DNA of 64,000 bases from Trichosphaerium sp. ATCC 40318 (taxonomy: Eukaryota; Discosea; Flabellinia; Trichosidae). Both the position numbers and the translations under genes were made by a program. The stretch is taken from positions 1 to 64,000 of the forward strand of contig JALMLS010000621.1 of the NCBI GenBank assembly GCA_038496445.1. Direction: 5' to 3'. This document shows, piece after piece, positions 43,471-59,278 of the stretch. Position 1 is the first letter of the stretch. Every line of letters starts with the position of its first letter. The notes under the pieces were generated by a model. It ran no database searches and was not told the DNA's origin. It saw only the letters and a list, made by a program, of their open reading frames with translations.

Positions 43471-43571
43471 AGCACCAAAAATAGTGGAGGAGCGACCTCC
43501 CGCCTGGACGTCTAAGGTTCGACCCTTTCCACCCAAAGTAACAGGAGAACCACCTCCAGTTGACCGACCAG
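43471..43571 (+). CDS. Orphan Pro-rich exon
   Basis: Flanked by TCTTCAACAG and GTTAGT. It encodes APKIVEERPPAWTSKVRPFP followed by KVTGEPPPVDRPG without stops. The adjoining exons and the gene are not identified. A tRNA-like T-loop sequence (GGTTCGACC) within it is coincidental. Confidence 0.35.
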
Positions 43572-43855
43572 GTTAGTGGGTAGAATGATACTGGTGTATA
43601 TCGAAGAAAGTCTTGTTTCCAATATGTTGAAGTTGCTTCAACAATCATTTAGTTGGCACTGTACTAATTGTATACAACGAAAGCGTTTGCAATTTAATAT
43701 ACTTTTATTTACCAGCAAGGGCCATAACAAGAAGACATAAAATCAACTTCAGAAGAATGAACTGTACAAAAAATTTTCGGAAAAGGGCGTATGGCAAAGC
43801 TGGTTCTTTTTTTTTTTTTTTTGGGGTTGAGATGTAACTATATTTTTTTTCCTAA

Positions 43856-45478
43856 TTAAGCGTATGGTGAATCTTCCCCACCAATACCAGCAACTTCTTC
43901 AACTTCTTGAGTTTCTATATTATCATGTGCACCAGCTTCTTCTTCAGTAACTTCACGCTCTGGTTTTGAAAAGTACTGCATCGTTTGACTGTTTGCTGAT
44001 TTTTTTGAGCTTGTCTTTGACTTTGTCTTGAACTTTGGCATGCTACATCCAAAAAGCATAACCCACGCTACAATACAACCAACAACATATAAAACAAAGA
44101 ATAGAACAAACATAGAAATGAATATAGCTAGCGCTCGTGATATTTCCTTGTCAACATCAACAAACTCAAAAGGTACAGCATTAGGTAGTAGCAATGTTGT
44201 ATTTGCTTTATCTCTCACCTGAAAAAGGGACTTAGATAATATCTTGCAATCACGTGATTATATATTTTATTTTACATACCTGCCTGAGTAGAGTGCGTTT
44301 ATCTCCATCATCTGATAAGTTGATACGTATTCCACCTTTTTGTGCAGTATCAAATTCTGTAAGACACTTTGCTTCTATATCTGTACAACTTACTCTTTCT
44401 GGGCCCGAATCGCTTTCACATGCCGTATATATTGCAATGGGCTCCTTAAAAATACGTAAGAACATAAAAAGAATAGAGGTTGCACAATCATGAGATAAAA
44501 CCTTTTTTTTTTGAAATTGCTCTGATTGACGTGGAAAAAACCTGTTATCTTCACGTGTTTATCACGTGCTGTATTTTTGATGAAATTTGTAATTTAAGCT
44601 TGTACATTATGTAAGGAAAAGACATTTTTAGGACAAGCTGCAATTCGAGCTGGTGCAGTAGAGTTTAAACAAAAATCATTTCACTTACTGTTCCATTTAG
44701 CATACTTGTTCCTGGATTAAATGACAAAGGAACTAAGCAGGATGTACAGTATCTTGTAGATGAAGAAGTAGTTTGAAGCAAATCTCGCTTCTTAAATACT
44801 ATATCATCATCGAAGGATGGCGTACAATCACGCACATACGCAGGCCACCTACAAGAAAAAAAAATCAGTATCAAATTTTGTTGTTTCAGTTTCATCTTTC
44901 TTCCTTCTTACAAAGATGATTGAGGTATCTCAAATGGTGTCTCAAACTTGAAACCATAGGCTGATAAATCAGCTTTTGAAATATCGTTGTCAGTAACGGT
45001 GTAGACTCCTTAACAACGTTTAAGTCTTTTTCCTGTTTTTTTTTTTTTTTTCGTTTTAGTGTTTGTTACCTTTTGTTGATGAAAGCCAGTAGGCTCCTCC
45101 TTCGCTACCACTAACACCACCCGCAATTAATCCACATACCGCTCCTGCGAATAGTACGCCTATACAAAAATACATGTACTTTCCTCGTCCGAACGTGCCT
45201 AAAATGACTTGTAAATAAAGAGATAGGCCCCAGTATTGTTGTTGTACGTCGTAATCTGCTTTTACAAAAAAAAATCGAAGAAGGTAGAATACACAGCACA
45301 ACGAATAGACCAATAGGTACAAGTGTCCCTGCGCGTTTCTAAACAGTTATTACGATCGAATCATGGCATGTACACCAAAGCGTACACTTTCTGCACCAGC
45401 AATCCATATTCCAATAGCTAGAAACAAGTATAGACCCAATCCGACTGTTGTTGATACAGCTGCTGCCTTCTTTCCCAT
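43856..45478 (-). CDS. Four-TM membrane protein with acidic cytoplasmic tail (unknown)
   Basis: Multi-exon with clean phase joins: MGKKAAAVSTTVGLGLYLFL...AGAESVRF | GTLVPIGLFVVLY | YDVQQQYWGLSLYLQVILG...MYFCIGVLFAGAVCGLIAGG...GGAYWLSSTK. An extracellular-type region follows (ADLSAYGFKFETPFEIPQSS; YVRDCTPSFDDDIVFKKRDL; CTSCLVPLSFNPGTSMLNGT; ACESDSGPERVSCTDIEAKC), with paired cysteines and an N-glycosylation site. The last TM is ISMFVLFFVLYVVGCIVAWV. The cytoplasmic tail is basic then acidic (EREVTEEEAGAHDNIETQEV) and ends EDSPYA. This suggests a surface protein with a Cys-rich loop. No family recognised. Confidence 0.65.
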
Positions 45479-45809
45479 TGTTGACAACTTTTATGGGATC
45501 TTTGTAGAAAACGGACAAAAAAATTTTCGGTTTCCAAATTTCTGGTTTTGACGATTGCAAGTCGGGTTTACCCCGACCCACTTCGTCATATGTATATCAA
45601 TACTATGGCGAGCTCTGTACATCACTACGGCCTACTTTGGTACATTTTAAACTACCCAATATGTCAAATAATAATAAAACTCTTAACTGTTTGCGAAACT
45701 GTTATCTAGGAGTATTGTTAACGCTTTAGATTGGTGTCAGGTAAAGAAAACAGTGAAATTTCAACAGACGTCAAAATTGCTTTGACGCCAAGAATTCAAC
45801 TAAATAAAC
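45479..45809. other. Intergenic divergent region
   Basis: 331 bases between two divergently transcribed genes; presumably both promoters. No distinct element seen. Confidence 0.4.
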
Positions 45810-46771
45810 ATGAAAGTAGCATTGATTATTGTATTAGTAGCGTTGGTGAGTATTGGTAGCTCTGCTACTCCATTTGAATGGAAGCTTTGCATGCAATCTG
45901 ATAATCCCTCTTTTAAAGTGACTAGTGTAGTCATGGAGCCATGTAAGTTGATTTTGAAGCCTCCTGCGAAACAATTAACGAAATTGTAACACAAACACAA
46001 TAGATCCTGCAATTGCTGGTAAGATGGCTACAGTACACTCAACTGGAATGAAAACAGAAGCAGAAACAGGAGGTACGTTGAAATCATAACGTTTGCTCGC
46101 AAAGCGGCCTCATTATCACTGCTGGACACTCGCGCGTTTGCACACGCAATTCTAGACTTTTCGAGTGAATAATCGCTTTAGGTACCTGGTCGACAACTGT
46201 ATTGCTCGACGGTCTGCCTGTCCATCATTTTACAGGTATGTAACGCAATGGAAAAACTGTAAACAGTTTTTTAAACGTTTTTTTTTTTGAACTCTTCACT
46301 TTGAACTTATCTTCGAGAAACTTTTTAACTGACGCCCTTCGTTTAGGCAGTATCTGTGATCCGCCACTCATACCTAGTTGCCCTTGTCCTTGTAAACCTG
46401 GTAATTACACTACAAGTCAATCCATGGAGGTCCCTTCTTACGCTATCACTGTACGCACCACGTGATTTTCTATTTTTTATACTCCAAAAAAAAAACCGAA
46501 AAAACTTTAAACCAGGCCAACAACTCCTCGTGCTTTTTTTATTTTTTTTGATTTTTGTTGTTGTTCGTGTATCCGTGCGTTTTTTTATGTATGGAGGGAG
46601 TTCGTTTTATGCGTACAAAAGGTTTTTCTTGTTGTCTGCACGTGACTTTTTTGACTTTGTTTTTTTTTTTACAAAAATTAGGATACATACACTGGACAGT
46701 ACATAGCTAAAGATGAGAATGGAAAACTGGTTTCATGCATTTCATACGAGTTCAGTATTGAAAACAATTAA
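45810..46771 (+). CDS. Secreted ML-domain lipid-binding protein (NPC2/MD-2-like)
   Basis: Five short exons. Signal peptide MKVALIIVLVALVSIGSSAT. Mature part: PFEWKLCMQSDNPSFKVTSV; IAGKMATVHSTGMKTEAET; GTWSTTVLLDGLPVHHFTG; SICDPPLIPSCPCPCKPGNY; VPSYAITDTYTGQYIAKDEN; and CISYEFSIENN then TAA. The pattern of a first Cys near the N-terminus, CDPPL...CPC in the middle, the D-x-x-T-G-x-Y strand and a final C-x-x-Y/F-x-F strand is the ML fold. It is closest in layout to phosphatidylglycerol/phosphatidylinositol transfer and NPC2 proteins, which carry sterols or phospholipids in the endolysosomal or extracellular space. The ligand is unknown. Confidence 0.8.
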
Positions 46772-47667
46772 AAATTCTTAACCACATCTTTGTCTGTAAA
46801 AAACTGTGCTAGCAATAAAGACAATCTAATATCATTCCTTTGTTGCTTTTATTCGAAACACAGATTTACTGACAGACCACTATTACCCAAGAATGAGGTC
46901 TAACTAGGATCTCCATGCTGGAATTTAACTAGATTGATTGTGTGAAGATAAACTAAGGGTGGAAGTTAAAGTATCTCAACAGGTAAAGAACCTACTTCCA
47001 CTTTCCCAAGAACAATTGAATGCTGATTCTTTCATATTGTATTATTTATTGTCCACTCTTGTACAAACGCTTGCAAGCTCCATGCAATTTACCTTTAACA
47101 AAATAATAGTATTTCTACCATTATCATACCAACGCGTGTACTCCCCTCACGTTTATGATTGATAGCCCGTTAATATAGCTACTATGTTCAGCTAATACGC
47201 CGTATATGTGCCAGCGCGTACAATCACCTGTAAGTTCTCCGTGTTTCCAATGTTCTTGGCATATAACTTGCCGTCGTTAAAGAGAAAGGTTAGGACTTGC
47301 ATATCCTGACTCATTAGAGTCAACAATTGTTGGCACCTTTAGCCATTTTTTTTCTATGTTTTTTAAGTTCAGTATCAAATCTTGTTGTCATTGTATTTTG
47401 ATAAGCAAGGCCATATTAAATACGCTTTAGGGTCTAAATCAATGGTACAAAGGTGTATCTCAACAGCGCCCCAAACACAACTTAAGATGGTTCTGTTAAT
47501 AGTTTGGCTCTAATTTTTTGATTATGACTTTGAGCAAAATCTTATAATTTCGATGCAAGGCTACACAGTTTTCAAAGTTGTCAATTCTTTATTTATTTAA
47601 GTAGTAACATACTTTGTTAAGACCACACATACAAGTATTTAATAGTAAGTATGAACATCAACGAATC
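46772..47667. other. Intergenic between convergent genes
   Basis: No convincing coding sequence. Contains AATAAA-like signals (for example GCAATAAAG near 46812) suited to 3' ends. Confidence 0.4.
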
Positions 47668-52612
<4,945 letters not shown>

Positions 52613-54404
52613 GGTAGTGAAGCTTTAACTAAACGACAGGAGGTACGTCTCGAGACGGGTTAAATATCTTTTATTTTTTTATTTCGGGTTTGACCCGCGA
52701 TAGAATAAAGATGGCGTTGTACAGATTATGTGTGATTCTGTCGGCCGATAGTGGTAGGAATAACGCCGCCAATACCAGTTAATAGCTGTCCTGAAACTTA
52801 TAGACTGAGTACTGACGTTGGAAGTATGTGAGGGCTTAAGTTGTACAGTGTTTGCTTTTTTTTTCTCGCTCCTTTTCTTGCCTTAAAACAGTTTATGGGC
52901 GTCACTGTAACTTTCAATGAATACCCAAAACGCTACAACACGTCGTTTACTTGCGCTTTCACGCCATGTTTTACCAATGGTAGTTGCACAAAAATGACAA
53001 ATTACTAATTGTCTTCTCCAAGTAAGTCATCCTGCATCCTACACTGCGCTATGCCCACAAGGCGTTTAGTCATCCTCCCAACATCGTCTTGGTTATATAA
53101 CCGTAGTTAATCTGCCTCTTACCCGTGGATATTCTTCACACTCATGGCGCCATAGAATCGCGTTTACTGAGTTTTGCTTTAAAGTCAAGCTAAAAAACAT
53201 GAACACGTTGAGGGATGTTGGTATTGTACCATACATCTACTATCCAGCAGCCTTTGGTAAAGTCAATTTGTGCAAGCTACAGGTTTTTTGGTCAAGCTTT
53301 TTACACAAACATTTTCCATTTAGCTCGCCCAGTCGACACATCCCTCACCAAATGGTACCAATTTTTAACTCTTTCTCAAAGAACAATTTCTGTTTTTTGT
53401 TAGGAGGTTTTCGAAAAGACTAATTTTTTAAAGCAATGTAGGGCGAATGAGGCCAAGGGTGGGAAAGACGAAGCGAATTAATCTATATCCATTTTTTAAA
53501 CCTGGAATTTGAAAGGGAGTAGTAAGCACGCTTACCGCTAGGCTGAATAACCATGAAGTTTTTTCCTTGCGGCGATCAACGGGTTCGTTGGCTTCTTCTT
53601 CATTGGCGAACCCGAGTATCCATTGAGATGTCCAATTAGGCTACGGTGTAGTATCTGAAGCAGTGTCGAGCACATAAAGGACGATTCTCATGACCTGTCA
53701 TGTTCAAACAAGCGGTACAAATAAGCAGAAAAGAAATAGAAAAATTACTTCGTGTCTAGTGCAAGTTGTTTGAACATGTAGTAGTCGTGAGGTGTTGATC
53801 CTTTATGTACTCTTAAGTAAAGAGAGTAAGGCTAGTTGATCGGGTATCTAAACGGCAAGGATTCAACTCTTCCAGTGAGCCTGGTGTGATCTTATGAAGG
53901 AACCCTTTTGATTAATCTTGAACACTTCTTGACTGAAGAGTAGCATGGGCCGTTACTACTGTCTTTGGTCTGTTGGCACAGACACTTCTTGCACTATTGA
54001 CTTCTGGACAAGTGGTTAGATTGTCCAAACTGGCAACTTTCTTCAACAGAGTTCTCTGGCTCTAAACCATTATACTTGTACCAACATTACTGTAGTACAC
54101 AGTTCGAAATAATACAAAGTTTCAACCGTTGTCACAAAATTATGAATTTTTACACAGCATTGTGAGCATTTGTGTCGGACTTTGGTTGAAAACGAGGCAA
54201 GAATTTGCCAATTCCACAAGCGAATTAAAAATGCTTAATGTCACCCATAGAAAAATATTAGTCACTGCTGAATGTCACCTCTAACAAAATGAGGCTAGGA
54301 TTTGATCTTCAGCCGTAAAGCAAACGTGGTCTGCGCCTGTATTTAAGCTATGCTTAAGTCATATAAACCGCTTTTTTTTCAACTTATTGCGAGTTTGTTC
54401 AACA
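52613..54404. other. Long stretch without a recognised gene
   Basis: About 1.8 kb. It includes the ATPase promoter. An open frame at 53199-53423 (MNTLRDVGIVPYIYYPAAFG...) is of doubtful quality. Nothing else was recognised on either strand; short multi-exon genes could be hidden. Confidence 0.3.
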
Positions 54405-54965
54405 ATGGAGTACCTCGATATGCTTGAAGATGACGAGGCTGGTGGTGTACCGCAGGTGATGCAACAAAGAACACGCCCTGGGCCTTCTGACAATGAAATC
54501 GCAATGGTAGTTAATAGAGCCAAAACATGCTTTAGAGGTTGTATTAGTAATATGACAACGCATAGATTGGATGACAGAGAAGAATTATGCCTTCACCGGC
54601 AAGTTTCGTTTATTTTGCGCCTAATTCGCTAAAAAACTAATTATGCGTTTAGATGTACTGGAAAACAGATCAAATGGCTAAAGTACGTAAAACTGAAACC
54701 ACCTTTTCCAAAATGCCTTTGACGCACGCAATAAGTGTTTAATACATTACAGCACGATATTTATGCCTAACTTTTTACTTTGCACCCAAAATCACCAAAA
54801 CGCTCGTATTTTTCTACCAAACGCGTTAAAACATTTCATAATAACCTCTCCAATAGAATTTGGGGTGATATATTCGAAGTCCGCCTCCTAGAGAAGCAAG
54901 CCCAGGCCGTAGCTGATGAACGCGCTAGAGAAGCAGCTGCACTACGTACATTGCCAACTGAGTGA
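54405..54965 (+). CDS. Small Tim (Tim10/DDP-family) mitochondrial chaperone
   Basis: Three exons, about 108 aa: MEYLDMLEDDEAGGVPQVMQ...IAMVVNRAKTCFRGCISNMT...REELCLHR | CTGKQIKWLK | IWGDIFEVRLLEKQAQAVAD...LRTLPTE and TGA. The twin CX3C motifs (CFRGC and CLHRC, 18 residues apart) are the small-Tim signature. They form two disulfides in the intermembrane space, where such proteins escort hydrophobic precursors. The helix after the second motif is long and Ala/Glu-rich. Which Tim it is cannot be told. Intron 1 has a GCAAGT donor (54599), a GC-AG intron that is rare in this window. Confidence 0.75.
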
Positions 54966-55368
54966 TAAAAGCCAGTCAAAACCTGTACAAAGCAAGAAAC
55001 CAACAACAGCAGAGTAGACTTCAGGAAGTCACCTCCCGCCCACATGTCAATCACACAATTTCAATTTGACGTTGTACGTAAAGAATTAAAAAATAAACAA
55101 AGCGTTCCATGCGTCTTACATATATAACTCTCATTTATTTCGCTAGTGTCACGTGTTAATTAATGTAAAAAATTATTTCAAAAAAAACCCGAAATTTCAT
55201 TTGCGCACCTCTTTACTTCTTCCTTCTCTAAATCGAATGTTTTATCAAATACCTACTTAATCCACCAGCACTGTGAATTCACACTAAATAACATTATCTC
55301 GCGTTTTTTTTGAAAAGGACAGGCGAGGTTGACATTTTCTTCTTTGAATTTTTTTATTTGTATTCAAA
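54966..55368. other. Intergenic between convergent genes
   Basis: No gene seen. AT-rich 3' flanks of both genes. Confidence 0.4.
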
Positions 55369-57793
55369 CTACTTTCGGCTTCCTGGAGGTGAAGCACCAT
55401 AAGAAGATGGAGCATCATCCTGTGCTGTAACATGCTTCGGAGCGCTATTATTACTTTGCCTAGGTTTAGATTTACGCTTATTTGATAATGACGGCATTGT
55501 AGGAATAGCTCCATACTGATAACTGGTAGGAGCATTATTTTTCTTCTTTTTTTCTGTAGTTTGATATCGATGTTGTCGTTGTTGTTTCTGTTTACGTTCA
55601 ACACCACTTCTACTTGGTGCCGTGCTACCACCATTTTTAATTGATGGAAATGCACCATATTCTTTAGTGTTTATTGGATTAACCTTATTGGGAGGTGCTT
55701 GAAAAGCGCCATACTGAGGACTTTTTGGAGGCTCAGTGTATTTCTTCTTTTTTTCTGTAGGTTGATATGGCACTGTGCTACCTCCATTTGTAACTGATGG
55801 AAACGCACCGTAATCATTGGCTTGTGTTGGCTTATATTTATTGGGAGGCGCTTGAAAAGCGCCATACTGAGGACTTTTTGGAGGCTCATTATTTTTCTTC
55901 TTTTTTTCTGTTTTGTATCGATGTTGTTGTTTTCTCTCCACTCCACCACTACTGCCTGGTACAGTATTACCACTATTAAGTGGTGGAAAGGCACCGTATT
56001 TCTGAGAGTCTATTCGTTTCTCCTCTTTCTTATTGATAGGAAAAGCACCAAAGGCTGGAGGTTTCTTTAATGTTGTATTGTTATTTGATGGAAAAACTCC
56101 ATAAGAAGAAGGCGATAAGTTAGGCTCAGATACCGCTTGAAAAGAACCATATACTTCTGTAATAGGTGGAATACTACAGTCACCTTCTGTATGACGACGT
56201 TCACCAGTAGTAGTTGGATTACGTAACTCAGAGAGTTTCTGAAGCTTGCTTCTTGTCGAAAAATTCAAACCTGCTACTAAAGACCTGGAACCTCCGTTTC
56301 TCTTTAACTTTGCAGCAGAATGAGATGGTGGTATACTACCATAGTTTATATTATCTCCAATACGCGAAGTAGGAGGTGCCGTAACACTCTTATTGTTTCG
56401 TGAAATACTATCGTTTCTACGAAAGAAATTTAAAAAAAAAAGGAAGGAGTTGGACTTTCTTTTCAATTTCTACGAAAATTAATGGTCGTACTGTGCGCTT
56501 GGTAAGTCATTTGTTGAAGGGAAGCTATGATAATAGCTAGGTTCTGTGCCTACCTTTTCAGGAAGAGCAGGTTTACAATCTTTCTCTCCAACCTTGTACA
56601 AGATTGTGAGCGAAACAATTGAAACCATATTTTTTGTTTCGAACAAAAGATTGTACCTTCGGAAAGGCGTAGTATGTAGTATCACCAGAAACAATAGGTC
56701 CTCCACCATCCATCAAATGACTTGGTTTTGATGTTATTCCGGTGTATGCACCGACTATCAACCAGTAGTTAAAATCCGATTTTTAAAAGCAATGAAAAAA
56801 AGAGTTTCTCAGAAAAAAAAAAGGTCATACCTCGTGTAAGTTGCACACAAGAGATATTGTCACATAGTGTATCTCCAGGTACAATATCACCTTTATCATT
56901 CCTAGTACTAATGTAAGCATAAACACATCTGTGAGAGTAGAAAAAAATTATCAATAAAAGTTTAAAGTTTGGTTGAGACCACATACTTAATCAACCAGTG
57001 TTTCATGTCTGCAGGTACTTTAAGAGCTAGAAATACATTAACATCACAATAAATAATCTCTTGTATAAGTGAGTTACCTTTGGACACGTGTTTTGATAAC
57101 GCAAAACTGACAGGGGCCCTTACATCGACTTGACATTCGATCGTTTCTCTTGTACCTTGAGTTAACTGAATAGTAAGTTGTTTAGTCACCTAATAGCTCC
57201 CAAGTAAGTATTGACTTTATATAGTAGAAAAACGTACAAAGGTTGCTGCTATTGTTATTTTAGAGCGTTTCTTTGAGTCTGAAAGACAAATCTTGAATTT
57301 ATTTTCGGAAGACTTGTAACCACTTAACAGCTCTTTGAAAGTAACATTTGAAGAGAAGAAAGACTTGGATAGTGAGTCCTAAGAGGATGTTTATGAGTGA
57401 TGGCAATATGTCTGTTGTATTACCTCATCTACTACTGATGCTGTGACACGAAAAGAAGTACCGTCAGAAGCTTGAAAAGTGAGTTTCTTTCGTATTTTGA
57501 AAATGTCGTTTTTTTGGACTTTGACATTCCCTGTCATTCCAATTGTATTAGAAACCTCCTTTATCAGCTCATCATCGCCTTTTTCGTTGATTAAGGAGTT
57601 CAAAGGGATTGGTTTAATTTTTTTTTGGTTAATAGCTACGCAAAGGCTTTTCCCTTGCGTTCTAGATGCAACAGACGATAAAAGAGTTTCTACCGTTAAA
57701 ACTAGCACAGTTTAATAGAAATCGCGTTATTATGTAGAAGTTACCTGCTAAAGTAACCCTATACGGTGCTCTGTCGTTGTCACCGCCCTCCAT
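55369..57793 (-). CDS. Protein with about eleven YGAFP-type repeats and an N-terminal beta-rich domain (unknown)
   Basis: The ATG at 57793 gives MEGGDNDRAPYRVTLA. The N-terminal half (VETLLSSVASRTQGKSLCVA; KVQKNDIFKIRKKLTFQASD; FVTKQLTIQLTQGTRETIEC; DVRAPVSFALSKH) looks like a beta-sandwich. Then come AYISTRNDKGDIVPGDTL and DGGGPIVSGDTTYYAFPKVQ. The long 3' open frame has no early ATG. It joins through a GTACGA...TTCGTAG intron (SAQ | NDSISRNNK), so it is the last exon of the same gene. That exon carries repeats NYGSIPP, SYGVFP, KYGAFPP, QYGAFQAPP (twice), DYGAFPS, EYGAFPS, QYGAIPT and SYGASPP, with Lys-rich spacers, ending PPGSRK. Several are YxxF/I, the form of tyrosine-based endocytic sorting signals. 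The protein may be a trafficking adaptor; this is inference. Confidence 0.6.
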
Positions 57794-57798
57794 TCTAA

Positions 57799-57981
57799 AT
57801 GAAGGCTAATAACGATAATTTGCACCAAATCTACCTTCTTCGCCGTACTCACAGTGATAAGCTTGTGTACGCGTATCTAGTTCAGAAAGAAACTACTAAT
57901 TTAGTCAACGTAATTCGGAAAAAGTCTTTGTACGTTATTACACCAAACAAAGTCTTAGAAGTTGCAAACAACTCAAATTGA
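57799..57981 (+). CDS. Weak candidate 60-aa ORF
   Basis: MKANNDNLHQIYLLRRTHSD to VLEVANNSN. The start is only 5 bases from the divergent gene's ATG, which is suspicious. The composition is protein-like, but no family or splice structure supports it. Confidence 0.2.
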   Translation: MKANNDNLHQIYLLRRTHSDKLVYAYLVQKETTNLVNVIRKKSLYVITPNKVLEVANNSN

Positions 57982-58008
57982 TTATAAAAGTAACATAGTT
58001 TATTGTTT

Positions 58009-58470
58009 TTACATAAATACACGTGATAAAATGCTGTATACCCAAATTTGCTTAAAATTCAATCTTCGTCGTTCTAGTGCTTCAATAAACGGAAGATATG
58101 AGGCCAGTAGCTGTCTACAGGCTTGTAACGGCTAGGACAGTAACGTTAATAAAAATAGAAATTGTAGAGTATGAAAAAAAAAAAAAAATAAAGCTTACAC
58201 TTGTTCTCCGTTTAGCACTTTACAGTTATCATTATGCTTTCTCCATATACACATGAATTGATCTAATTGTCCATGATAACAGAAACAGCCAAGACCGGCC
58301 ACTATAAAGTGGTGTGAGTATTAATAAAAAACTAAGAAAAGAAAACCTAACGCCATTTTTCTTGAATTTGTAAAGTCAGAAAACAATTGTACCGGTCAGC
58401 CTGTACAAAACAAAACGAAGACAAATTACGTACTTCCAGATACCATCGGTGCCAGTGTGCCTCTAAGAGG
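58009..58470 (-). CDS. Small Cys/Trp-containing protein, possibly CHCH-like (unknown)
   Basis: Terminal exons read LEAHWHRWYLE | ADRYNCFLTLQIQEKW | LAGLGCFCYHGQLDQFMCIW, RKHNDNCKVLNGEQ | PLQACRQLLASYLPFIEALE to ILSRVFM and TAA (58009-58011). Introns have GTACGT or GTTAGG donors. An alternative start is the ATG at 58356 (MALVAGLGC...). Spaced cysteines suggest a disulfide-bonded mitochondrial CHCH-type protein. The spacing does not cleanly fit CX9C, so this is tentative. It may be the 3' part of the gene starting at 59053. Confidence 0.45.
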
Positions 58471-58722
58471 GAGAGTTAAGAAAGATTTACGCCCACGTCC
58501 TACAAGAATAAGTAAGTGTACGCACAAGGGCTACTGAAGAGTATCGTGGTATTAAAAAGTGATTTGACGTCAATAAAAAGCCAAAAACGGCGCGTGTCAA
58601 ATAAACGAAACGATTTTTTAAAACCACGCATCAACGATGATGTCACACTTCAGGAGACCTCATAAGGCTGTTTTGAAGTATTTAAACTTTTAAGTGAGTT
58701 CCAGTCGTAGAAAATGACGTAC

Positions 58723-59053
58723 TCATCCAGTATAGGACGAACCAACGCGTTGAGTAGCCATATACGCCTGCGCAACATCCTGCACGTAAAATTGTAAGCC
58801 AAAATGCCCCTAATTTGCACCAATCGCTTTTAAAACGCTTAGTAAACGCGAAATAGGCTATTTATGCGTACTGAGACGGATAAAAATCGCCAGGCATCGC
58901 TTGTAAACTAATGTGTTCAAGGAAGTTCTCGTCCTTGTCATCAACGTAGATTTGGTCTTGGGCAATGTCACCAAAACCACCAACACCATCATCAAAATCT
59001 TCTGCGCGTTCTAACTCACGTCTTTTACGCGGTGAACCGAATATTTTATCCAT
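58723..59053 (-). CDS. Short acidic protein, N-terminal exons (unknown)
   Basis: ATG at 59053: MDKIFGSPRKRRELERAEDF then DGVGGFGDIAQDQIYVDDKD and ISLQAMPGDFYPSQ. A GTACGC...GTGCAG intron (58871-58780) is followed by MLRRRIWLLNALVRPILDE, ending at a GTACGT donor near 58719. The gene probably continues toward 58.0 kb, possibly into the Cys-containing exons there. It is head-to-head with the TMEM187-like gene (226 bases between starts). Confidence 0.5.
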
Positions 59054-59278
59054 TGCGTCAATGAATGAGGTTTATTGTGAAGTGTTTTTCTTAACGCTCA
59101 ACTTTTTTGCCACAAAAAGTCAACACGCCCGTATTATTTCACAAAAACAGCGTAATCCATACGCTTCATATTGGAGCTCACTCACTTATACTTCTAACGT
59201 AAGTTGCAGCGTTATTTTGTCACTTTCTTGAATGATTTTCGAAAAATGACGTTCTAAATCTAACCTTGGACCCAGAAT

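Noticed and set aside
43480-43560. tRNA-like T-loop GGTTCGACC
   Set aside because: No acceptor or anticodon stem can be drawn. The stretch is an open Pro-rich exon.
53641-53670. GTGTAGTATCTG resembling the U2 snRNA branch-recognition region
   Set aside because: The surrounding sequence lacks the U2 5' end and Sm site; likely chance.
55369-56466. YGAFP-repeat frame as a separate gene
   Set aside because: It has no early ATG, and a GTACGA...TTCGTAG intron joins it in frame to the gene starting at 57793.
58356-58356. ATG giving MALVAGLGC as the sure start of the Cys-containing small gene
   Set aside because: Upstream exons in frame (EAHWHRWYLE, ADRYNCFLTLQIQEKW) with good splice sites make this start doubtful, so it is kept only as an alternative.
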